Shown here piece by piece: positions 9,201-13,469 of a DNA stretch of 13,469 nt (positions are counted from its first letter, which is position 1; each line of letters starts with the position of its first letter). The notes below the pieces were generated by a model that was not told the origin of the DNA, ran no database searches, and saw nothing but the letters and a program-made list of their open reading frames with translations. Location of the stretch: the NCBI GenBank assembly GCA_007131745.1, contig SLPX01000319.1, positions 1-13,469 on the forward strand, written 5' to 3'. The position numbers and the translations under genes were made by a program. The DNA comes from Myxococcales bacterium. Lineage in GTDB: Bacteria > Myxococcota > Polyangia > HGW-17 > SLPX01.

Positions 9201-9446
9201 TCCGACACGACCCCCGGTTCCGGTCACGATTTCAAATACCAGACCGGTCGATCTTCTTTCCCGTTCCGCCGCCCACCCGGAGCGCTCAGCGTCCGATGTT
9301 TCGGATTCCTCTTCGTTCACTTTTTTCCGGGAGCAATTTTCACAACCCCAGAGGGCCGGAAAAACCACAAACAAGAAAACAGATAAGGAGACAAGACCGC
9401 GCTTCAAGGAGGCGTTCTTCATTTTTTTTCGGATGGATGTTTTCAT
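3288..9446 (-). CDS. Alpha-2-macroglobulin family lipoprotein with thioester
   Basis: A 2052-residue bacterial alpha-2-macroglobulin: a periplasmic trap that is cleaved by a protease in a bait segment and then captures it through a thioester. The signal peptide has Lys/Arg, a hydrophobic core (about 17-33) and a lipobox ALWGC with Cys35; the next residue is Glu, not Asp, so outer-membrane anchoring is expected. A Pro/Lys/Glu-rich linker (36-155) precedes three Ig-like domains (about 155-256, 270-375, 390-470). Macroglobulin domains follow, including DDRNLYRPNEEVRVKGWVR at 700-718 and the A2M_N_2 region (about 1062-1217). A disordered, protease-friendly bait segment spans about 1245-1312, and the A2M domain with LKLPDNLTRYRI about 1316-1405. 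The thioester domain holds CAEQ, Cys1533 to Gln1536. The C-terminal domain carries EEMYHPETFGRG. Cys384/Cys390 and Cys1002/Cys1013 could form disulphides. AAAGGGG eight bases before the ATG supports the start. No pbpC-like gene adjoins. Confidence 0.95.
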   Translation of the reverse strand: MKTSIRKKMKNASLKRGLVSLSVFLFVVFPALWGCENCSRKKVNEEESETSDAERSGWAAERERRSTGLVFEIVTGTGGRVGAHAPVTRAQTQPLSGGEKKNLLARLSPLETVTDEKKEFAFRTRSLPPPRAVTTRKEVFPPPEKKKPAPDISAEKTLEILRYAPEGRVDMAPRISVTFSQPMTALSSHEASGAKGVPVRIEPEIKGKWRWVGTDTLFFEAEKRLPMATSFTVTVEAGARAMSGAELKETVKWTFETPAPTVIGGHPIGGPHPVNPVFALLFDQEIDAQKALSTVRLRGGAQVGLRVARKDEIQKDEAISRFVKSAPENRILVFKADSALDSDTSYQVVVGPGTPSREGPLRTREEQLLSFRTYAPLSIVSTSCERQTKCRPMSSMFFVFNNPIDEGSIETKDVNVSPPVPGMDVTIRGSVVYVRGKTRANTDYQISLPAKLKDSFGQELGRTVGRTFYIGRAEPDLSSGYGSFAVLDPDGDKKFRVRSINFDRLSLKVYRVNPGDWDTYMEYSSKFRWSNVPVKPPGKLVDEKILKVEGRDEMVETGISLQPYLNEKGYGQLVVKLSQWPLPDKKRDRKYVLSWVQVTDLALDAFVDHGRVLAWVSRLKDGKPVEGAEVFLAPTSFRSKSKADGLASLDLPVDAAAHRVLVARKGSDTAVLPESIHRWHRGGWRKTGGPGEVVRWYVFDDRNLYRPNEEVRVKGWVRAVDMGQGAGIRLLTQKTRNVRFIVYDPLGNKVGEGGAPVDAAGGFDFKFGLPDNVNLGHARVAIELEGVSIPGREHSHRFRIQEFKRPDFEVATEASEGPHIVGASVHYTARATYFAGGGLPNTPVRWRFFSSRAQYRPPNRDEYTFVGWTPSWLDSEDSIPQTSEVHESRTDSRGEDSLEVRLKELNPSRPVNLRASVTVTDVDRRTWTSEKNVLVHPSDIYVGLKTDRYFVDRGVPLNVDAVVTDLDGTGVENVEIFMRAVRNHWRYEKGEWKTVEQDPQECRVRSSREPVRCSFETKEGGRYTIEAVIRDEKGRTNTTFLTRWVSGGSRPPSRRVEREEVHLIPDRETYEPGQTAEVLVQSPFPGAEGLMTIRRSGIVKKERFSIQGNTKVLKIPITEKALPGLRVHVDLIGATYRFDDQGKPLKKLHKRPAFGSGSVVLRVPTVQKRLSVKVTPAEPRLSPGGETTIDVEVSDANGKPVEHGRVAVIAVDEAVLALTGYSIANPIGVFYPMRSEGVTDHHFRSSVHLMDPLKLDESLSKSLLPEESEESADIADAPRALPRPAGEPAPARQRGLLGLQEKGVSPHEKQPMIAVRTDFSPLALFVADAKTNRDGRVTVSLKLPDNLTRYRITAVAVSSTEFYGKGEGNVTAAMPLMIRPSPPRFLNFGDRFHLPVVVHNRTDREMLVDVAARAANLKLENGSGVRIKVPADDRREVLFEAKTVMAGQARVQIAGSAGTHSDAAEISIPVWTPATAEAFASYGTIDNEGDVQPVAAPPDAIPVFGGLEINTSSTALSSLTDAFLYLYEYPFACAEQLASRILAVAALRDVLEAFKAKGFPGNEAIERMMKRDSDQLRSMQNNDGGFGFWTAGTSSWPFVSIHVTHAMLRAKEKGYTVDENMLSRALGYVKTVESRIPAEYSERVRRVIESYGHYVRALADDIDQAGARRVFNNLMEMRPVPLEAIGWLYPVFVKSKDREVLQRIRTLLNNRVTETASSASFRTSYEDGAHLILHSDRRVDGLLLEGLILDNPRSDLAPKIVRSLLGHRKRGRWMNTQENAWVLLGLDLYFRTFEKETPNFTASLWLGDLSAAAQNFKGRSTQERAIEIPMSQLVEILDGGMKDLVLSKKGRGRLYYRVSMRYAPSDLILSPANHGFTVERRYEAVDDPEDVKRNPADGSWRIKAGSRVKVTLTMAAHDRRTHVALIDPLPAGLEAVNTALRGTERSPPPKAESSRRTGLGIGRRRGFAGGGGGRLGLRIPHPWWRRAWFEHQNIRDERVEAFTSLLPAGVHTFEYTAQALTPGRFVAPPPRAEEMYHPETFGRGATDVVVVY

Positions 9447-9482
9447 GCGGAATTCCCCTTTGCCGATACCCCTGGTTGAAGT

Positions 9483-9509
9483 GTCCGTTTCATCTTCCGG
9501 ATAACGGAC
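9483..9509. repeat. 7-base inverted repeat in the macroglobulin leader
   Basis: GTCCGTT (9483-9489) and AACGGAC (9503-9509) are perfect inverted copies with a 13-base spacer, 37 bases upstream of the macroglobulin start codon. It could be an operator or a leader hairpin. Read on the plus strand it is followed by GTTTTCTTT, but no plus-strand gene lies to its left, so a terminator role is unlikely. Confidence 0.45.
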
Positions 9510-9547
9510 GTTTTCTTTCGCGCAACAAGCTTATCTGTACATCTTGG

Positions 9548-9563
9548 TTTTACGTTTGTAAAA
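9548..9563. repeat. Palindrome TTTTAC-N4-GTAAAA upstream of the macroglobulin gene
   Basis: TTTTAC (9548-9553) and GTAAAA (9558-9563) are perfect inverted copies around GTTT, about 100 bases upstream of the macroglobulin start. On the minus strand its left arm contains TTTACA, a five-of-six match to a -35 element, but only a poor -10 (TACAGA) follows at 17 bases. It is a plausible operator overlapping the macroglobulin promoter. Confidence 0.4.
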
Positions 9564-9775
9564 GCTGAAAGATCCAACCTGCAGGAATTTATTCGTGATG
9601 ACCAGGCAACTCCTTTCGCATGAAAACTCCCACCGGCAAAAACAAGATTAGCGAACTTTCTAAAACCGCAACCTTACAGGAAAAAAGTCCATATCATTTT
9701 GTGTGAAATTCGGGCCGGATGAACTCACGAGCCTGTGATTTTATAGCAGCGTCCAAGCCGCCGAGCGCCTTGTGA

Positions 9776-9796
9776 GAACCTCCTTGACGGAGGTTC
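9776..9796. repeat. Perfect 8-base hairpin in the intergenic region
   Basis: GAACCTCC (9776-9783), loop TTGAC, GGAGGTTC (9789-9796). Farther out, CGAGC (about 9762-9766) can pair with GCTCG (about 9804-9808), making a two-tier structure. No T-run follows on either strand, so it is not an obvious terminator. It could be part of a small RNA, an attachment-type site or a mobile-element remnant. Confidence 0.45.
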
Positions 9797-10047
9797 ATCT
9801 GCGGCTCGTCCGAGTTGCTTCATCCTTCCCCCATTCCACCACCCCCTGCACCCGGAAGCGCAACTCAGATGTCGGCTTGTTGGACGACTGGATTTTTTTC
9901 GGCTCGTCCTGAAAGACGAAAAAAAATGCAAATCTATCGGCCCCATCAAAGAACTCTCTTATGGCCCACCGGCGGACCAATAGATGGAACTGGATTGCCC
10001 TGTTTCACAACCCTTGACGTATTTCTCCTGTGCGATAAACCAGAGAA

Positions 10048-11667
10048 ATGCGGTACATCTGCAAAAACATCGATCTCGGGAAAACCATTTCCGAAAAAAC
10101 CGGCATGTTGCTTCGTACAAGCGGACATCCGGGTGTGTTTCGATTCTTATCTTACCTTGCTATCCCGCTTCTTTGTTGCTCGTTGCACTCCGGTTGCACG
10201 CCCGCTCCGCTCTGGATTTCGCCGGACTACGCGGACCCGATTGAAATCATGCAGTTCCTTGAAGGAAAGGAGGCCAAAAGCGGGATCCTTCAGTCAGCGC
10301 CCCGTTCGTTTCCCGCCATTCCGATGAGAATGCGTTTGAGACCTTGCTGCACATTGGGCGAAACCATCGAAACAACCACCGCGGGCATAGAAAGATCTCC
10401 CTGGTCCATAGTCGACAACATCAGGTCGATATCGACCCTCGGCACCCACACATATGACAGCGGCGCTCTGCGCGCAAATGTCCCGAGAACTCCCGTGGTC
10501 CTTTCCAATGAAGAAAACAACGGCCTGGTATATACCTGCCGCGGAGGTTTCATTGATACGGCGCAGGTACGAGATTACGCTGACTGGACGGTCTACCTTG
10601 CAAACCGTTTCGGCCGCCGCATGTCGGGAGGTCATGTCCTGCAAATCCCACGAATGGGAGGTGTAATAGAAATCCGGGTGAAAAAGGTTCCGCGAAAGAT
10701 GCTGGAACACTACGGCCGCAGAAGACTTGCCGTCCTTTTTGCAAAATGGACCGCTGGAAAACTCGCCTTGTGGCATGAAATCGCCACATGGTACGGATGG
10801 TCGGTCTTGCCGGATTATTCCGAACGATCTTCTGCATTTTCGCCCGAAGATCTTTATTCCAAAATGCTGGGAATAAAGCTGGGAGCGGCTCTCACCCTGC
10901 GGAACCGTGAAAGAAATGAAGCGGTTTACAACAAGAGCATGACCGCTTGGCTCGAAGAGGTTTTGAAGCACCTTGGAGCCGTTGAACGTCAACCTGCAAG
11001 GGCGGCTGTTTTTGATGTAAAGGGCATATGGTGGAGCGATCCCATGCTTATCGGTGATGCGGAATACCTCCTTCGCCGCAACATGGACATTGGAGAAAAA
11101 ATCGTTCCCTGGCTGGTGAAACCCAGAAGTCCGTGGTTGACGAAGGAACTCAGGAGACGCTGCGGACCGGACCCCCAACCCGCAATTCTTCCTAATCCCG
11201 AAACTGTCGACAAGATTCGCTTTTCAGAGTGGATAGAGATCAACATAACCGTTGATGATCGAATAGCTCGGCATGCGCCTTTTCAAGAGATGGGAAAGCA
11301 TTTGAATGAACAAACTCTGGAAACGGTGCTGGAGAGCGTCAGGAACAGCGTTTACGCGCGCTTCGGCTCGGAAAGCGATCAGCCGTATCCTCCCGATCAA
11401 ACGCCGTCCCGCAGGATCCCTCGAAAAAAGCCGGATTTAAAAACTTTTGAAAAACCACCCACGACACAAGACACAGTCATCCTGGATGATGCTGTAGAGG
11501 ATAAAGTTCTTAAAGAAGAACTGATGGAGGAAGAACCGATGGAGGAAGAACACATGAAAGACGATCACGTCGAAGAAGAACCCGTGGGAGAAGATCATGT
11601 AAATGAACATCAAATAATAAAAGGTCACATAAAAGAGAAACAAAAAAATAAAGGAGATCACAGATGA
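10048..11667 (+). CDS. DUF4056-type lipoprotein with acidic pentapeptide-repeat tail
   Basis: A 539-residue protein whose core matches what I know of the DUF4056 family, of unknown function. The signal peptide ends in a lipobox, LHSGC (Cys50). Core motifs, in order: RPCC (98-101), GTHTYDSG (132-139), TCRGGFIDTAQVRDYADW (163-180), LWHEIATWYGW (241-251), SAFSPEDLYSKMLGIKLG (262-279), WLVKPRSPWL (355-364). The HE pair (His243, Glu244) beside conserved Trp and Tyr hints at an active or metal site, by inference only. From about residue 440 a Pro-rich linker leads to the pentad repeats. No candidate start has a clear ribosome-binding site; the ATG at 10105 (Met20) would give a more usual signal peptide length. 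The gene overlaps the dipeptidase gene by ATGA, so the two are co-transcribed and probably act together in the envelope. Confidence 0.85.
   Translation: MRYICKNIDLGKTISEKTGMLLRTSGHPGVFRFLSYLAIPLLCCSLHSGCTPAPLWISPDYADPIEIMQFLEGKEAKSGILQSAPRSFPAIPMRMRLRPCCTLGETIETTTAGIERSPWSIVDNIRSISTLGTHTYDSGALRANVPRTPVVLSNEENNGLVYTCRGGFIDTAQVRDYADWTVYLANRFGRRMSGGHVLQIPRMGGVIEIRVKKVPRKMLEHYGRRRLAVLFAKWTAGKLALWHEIATWYGWSVLPDYSERSSAFSPEDLYSKMLGIKLGAALTLRNRERNEAVYNKSMTAWLEEVLKHLGAVERQPARAAVFDVKGIWWSDPMLIGDAEYLLRRNMDIGEKIVPWLVKPRSPWLTKELRRRCGPDPQPAILPNPETVDKIRFSEWIEINITVDDRIARHAPFQEMGKHLNEQTLETVLESVRNSVYARFGSESDQPYPPDQTPSRRIPRKKPDLKTFEKPPTTQDTVILDDAVEDKVLKEELMEEEPMEEEHMKDDHVEEEPVGEDHVNEHQIIKGHIKEKQKNKGDHR
11512..11631 (+). 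repeat. Eight tandem 15-base repeats coding acidic pentapeptides
   Basis: Within the DUF4056 gene, residues 489-528 split exactly into eight pentads: KEELM, EEEPM, EEEHM, KDDHV, EEEPV, GEDHV, NEHQI, IKGHI. The consensus is x-[DE]-[DE]-[HP]-[MVI]. The DNA keeps a 15-base register around gaagaa-then-ccg/cac-then-atg/gtn units. Looser pentads may extend it on both sides (QDTVI, LDDAV, EDKVL before; KEKQK, NKGDH after). The repeats weaken toward the 3' end, as expected of a repeat that expanded and then diverged. Slippage could vary the copy number. Confidence 0.8.
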
Positions 11668-13469
11668 AAGGAAACACCCCGCGAATCAAAATCAAAACCT
11701 TTCCAACAACCTTATCATTCATCGCAATTTCAATCATTTCAATCATGCTGCTTCGTGCCGGATCATCCAAAGCATGCACAAACGTCTTGATAACAAGGGG
11801 TGCATCCAAGGACGGCTCTACCATCATAACCTACGCCGCGGATTCACATGACCTTTACGGAGAGCTTTATTTCACTCCCGCGGCCACTCACCCCGAAGGC
11901 GCTATGCTGGAAATCAAGGACTGGGATTCGGGAAAGCGGCTCGGAGAGATCAAGCAGGTTCCAAAGACTTATTCCGTGGTCGGCAACATGAACGAACACC
12001 AGTTGGCCATAGCGGAAACCACCTTCGGCGGCCGCGAGGAACTCAGAAACAAAGAAGGCGGAATCGACTACGGGAGTTTGATCTACGTAACATTGCAACG
12101 TGCAAAAACAGCGCGCGAAGCCATCAAGGTCATGACCGATCTCGTTGAAGAATACGGTTATTACAGCGGCGGCGAAAGCTTTTCCATAGCGGACACGGAA
12201 GAGGTCTGGATAATGGAAATGATCGGAAAAGGTCCGGGTGAAAAAGGCGCGGTCTGGGTAGCATGCCGTATTCCCGACGGCTACGTAAGCGCGCACGCGA
12301 ACCAAGCCAGGATAAGAACGTTCCCCCAAGACGATGAAGACCAGTGCGTATATTCAAAGGACGTTATTTCGTTCGCGCGCAAGAAAGGTTTCTTCGACGG
12401 CAAAGATGAGGATTTTTCCTTTACGTGCGCGTACGCCCCTGCAAATTGTCGCGACTTGAGAGTCCGGGAAGCACGCGTTTGGAGCCTTTTCAGAAGGATG
12501 GCGCCTTCAAAGAATTTTTCGCCTGACTACGCTCAGTGCAAGCCGGGCGCGAAATCCTACCCTTTGTGGATCAAACCCGACAAAAAGCTTTCCGTTCACG
12601 ATGCAATGGAACTAATGCGCGATCAATTCCAGGATTCTCCCTTTGACCTCACGAAGGACGTGGGAGCCGGACCCTTTGAATTGCCGTATCGCTGGCGCCC
12701 CCTTACCTGGGAATTCGAAGGCCGCGAGTATCTGCACGAGCGCGCGGTGGCCACCCAGCAAACCGCGTTCTCATTCGTGTCGCAATCACGCAAGGACATG
12801 CCGGGACCCATCGGCGGGGTATTGTGGTTTTCAGTCGATGACACCGCTTCAACGGTCTTTGTGCCGATGTATGCCGGCATAACCGAAATCCCGAATTCTT
12901 TCGCAGTAGGAACCGGCTCTCTCACCGAATTCACATGGGACTCCGCTTTCTGGGTTTTCAACTGGGTCGCCAACTACGCGTACAGTCGTTACAAGGATAT
13001 GATTGTGGACATCAGAAAGGTCCAAGGCGAGCTGGAATCCGGATTTTTCGAAAAACAAAAAGAAATCGAAGAACAAGCACTCGCCCTGTACAAGAAATCA
13101 CCTGCAAAAGCCCGTGCTTTTTTGACGGAATACTCGAAGAGTTCAACCGAGGCCGTAATGAAGAGATGGAGAAAACTGGGTGAAGACCTCTTGGTAAAAT
13201 ATTTGGACGGCAATATAAAAGATGAAGACGGCAAGATTCATCACCCGGATTACCCCGAACACTGGCGCCGCAGGATAGTTGAAGAAACAGGAACCCATTT
13301 CCTCATGCCCCTGAAGGATGTGAAGCTCACCGACGCAGAGAGAGCCGCTCGGGGCCCGATCGAAGAAGAGGCCAAAGAAGAGGAGAAAAAAGAGGAAAAG
13401 GAAGAAAAACCGCGAAAAGGCTGCGGGTGCAGTTTTGAATCACCAATCGGATCTCCGTTTTCCCCTCTT
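11664..13469 (+). CDS. Exported C69-family dipeptidase, 3' end outside the window (partial)
   Basis: This frame has no internal stop and runs off the right edge after 602 codons. AAGGAG (11651-11656) lies seven bases before the ATG, which overlaps the DUF4056 stop as ATGA. A signal peptide (hydrophobic 17-30) ends SSKA, and the next residue is Cys38, followed by TNVLITRGASKDGSTI. This is the N-terminal-nucleophile pattern of peptidase family C69: signal cleavage would expose the catalytic Cys. Further family-like stretches are SYSVVGNMNEHQLAIAETTFG-type sequence near 112-132, GYYSGGESFSIADTEEVW (about 170-188), SAHANQARI (about 213-221) and the C-terminal ATQQTAFSFVSQSR (about 365-378). It should hydrolyse dipeptides in the envelope. 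After the catalytic domain come a helical region, an E/K-rich linker (565-585) and GCGC with Cys587 and Cys589, resembling the start of a MYXO-CTERM sorting tail. Confidence 0.9.
   Translation, partial: MKGNTPRIKIKTFPTTLSFIAISIISIMLLRAGSSKACTNVLITRGASKDGSTIITYAADSHDLYGELYFTPAATHPEGAMLEIKDWDSGKRLGEIKQVPKTYSVVGNMNEHQLAIAETTFGGREELRNKEGGIDYGSLIYVTLQRAKTAREAIKVMTDLVEEYGYYSGGESFSIADTEEVWIMEMIGKGPGEKGAVWVACRIPDGYVSAHANQARIRTFPQDDEDQCVYSKDVISFARKKGFFDGKDEDFSFTCAYAPANCRDLRVREARVWSLFRRMAPSKNFSPDYAQCKPGAKSYPLWIKPDKKLSVHDAMELMRDQFQDSPFDLTKDVGAGPFELPYRWRPLTWEFEGREYLHERAVATQQTAFSFVSQSRKDMPGPIGGVLWFSVDDTASTVFVPMYAGITEIPNSFAVGTGSLTEFTWDSAFWVFNWVANYAYSRYKDMIVDIRKVQGELESGFFEKQKEIEEQALALYKKSPAKARAFLTEYSKSSTEAVMKRWRKLGEDLLVKYLDGNIKDEDGKIHHPDYPEHWRRRIVEETGTHFLMPLKDVKLTDAERAARGPIEEEAKEEEKKEEKEEKPRKGCGCSFESPIGSPFSPL

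Larger units (their letters stand above)
9447..10047. other. Divergent intergenic region with inverted repeats, no supported gene
   Basis: This 601-base gap separates the divergent macroglobulin and DUF4056 genes and should hold both promoters. I see the macroglobulin ribosome-binding site (AAAGGGG, complement of about 9455-9461) and inverted repeats at 9483-9509, 9548-9563, 9776-9796 and 9904-9919. CGGCTCGTCC occurs twice as a direct repeat (9802-9811 and 9900-9909). About 9820-9855 is strongly pyrimidine-rich on the plus strand. Short minus-strand frames (61 and 74 codons between 9725 and 9980) have no ribosome-binding site and no family resemblance. I could not find a promoter with both hexamers convincing for either gene. 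Confidence 0.6.

Noticed and set aside
9694..9798. Minus-strand 34-codon frame (MNLRQGGSHKALGG...) across the 8-base hairpin
   Set aside because: It is open and compositionally protein-like, but it has no ribosome-binding site and I can recall no related protein. It is too short to support from sequence alone.
10014..10041. Promoter for the DUF4056 gene with -35 TTGACG
   Set aside because: The -35 (10014-10019) is good, but the best -10 at a suitable spacing is TAAACC, only a three-of-six match, and it would put the transcript start almost on the ATG at 10048. Not called, although it would fit if translation begins at 10105.
10294..11178. Minus-strand frame of 294 codons opposite the DUF4056 gene
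   Set aside because: The plus strand carries all recognised family motifs across the same bases; the antisense translation has no recognisable features.
11437..11661. Minus-strand 74-codon frame with a Phe/Ile-rich, membrane-like translation
   Set aside because: It is simply the antisense of the acidic pentapeptide repeats, where Glu and Lys codons read backwards as Phe and Leu.

Overview
The window reads as chromosomal DNA of a Gram-negative bacterium with an outer membrane: it encodes two lipoprotein signal peptides, a periplasmic-type alpha-2-macroglobulin and an exported dipeptidase. A Cys-Gly-Cys motif at the end of an acidic linker, the pattern of MYXO-CTERM sorting tails, points weakly to a deltaproteobacterial lineage in the broad sense (Myxococcota or Desulfobacterota). 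No rRNA, tRNA, CRISPR array, integrase or intact transposase was seen.

Layout. 1-426 (+) is the 3' end of an unrecognised gene. 427-3287 is an accessory-looking stretch with everything on the minus strand: a beta-propeller protein (671-1588), a zinc-ribbon membrane protein (1881-2696), and a two-gene unit of an 87-residue protein (2835-3098) followed by a nucleotidyltransferase-like gene cut to about 27 recognisable codons (2693-2848). 3288-9446 (-) is a 2052-residue alpha-2-macroglobulin lipoprotein with an intact CAEQ thioester motif. 9447-10047 is a 601-base divergent intergenic region with several inverted repeats and no supported gene. 10048-11667 (+) is a DUF4056-type lipoprotein, and 11664 to the right edge (+) is a C69-family dipeptidase; they overlap by ATGA and form one transcription unit.

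Most notable observation. The stretch just after the first gene (431-490) is a decayed copy of the last ~57 bases of the macroglobulin gene (3288-3345), in the same orientation. By hand 49 of 57 aligned positions match, with a 3-base insertion and a 1-base deletion, and the peptide GRGAATDVVV is still readable. The 2.8 kb accessory block therefore lies between two direct copies of a macroglobulin 3' end. It may have been inserted at that 3' end, or it may separate the survivor of a former tandem pair. A symmetrical cluster of four GTGAA/TTCAC half-sites sits 32-64 bases inside the right-hand boundary.

How the genes may work together. The macroglobulin (a covalent protease trap), the DUF4056 lipoprotein and the exported dipeptidase are all envelope proteins dealing, or likely dealing, with peptides or proteases. 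The propeller, the zinc-ribbon protein and the remnant nucleotidyltransferase pair look like unrelated cargo.
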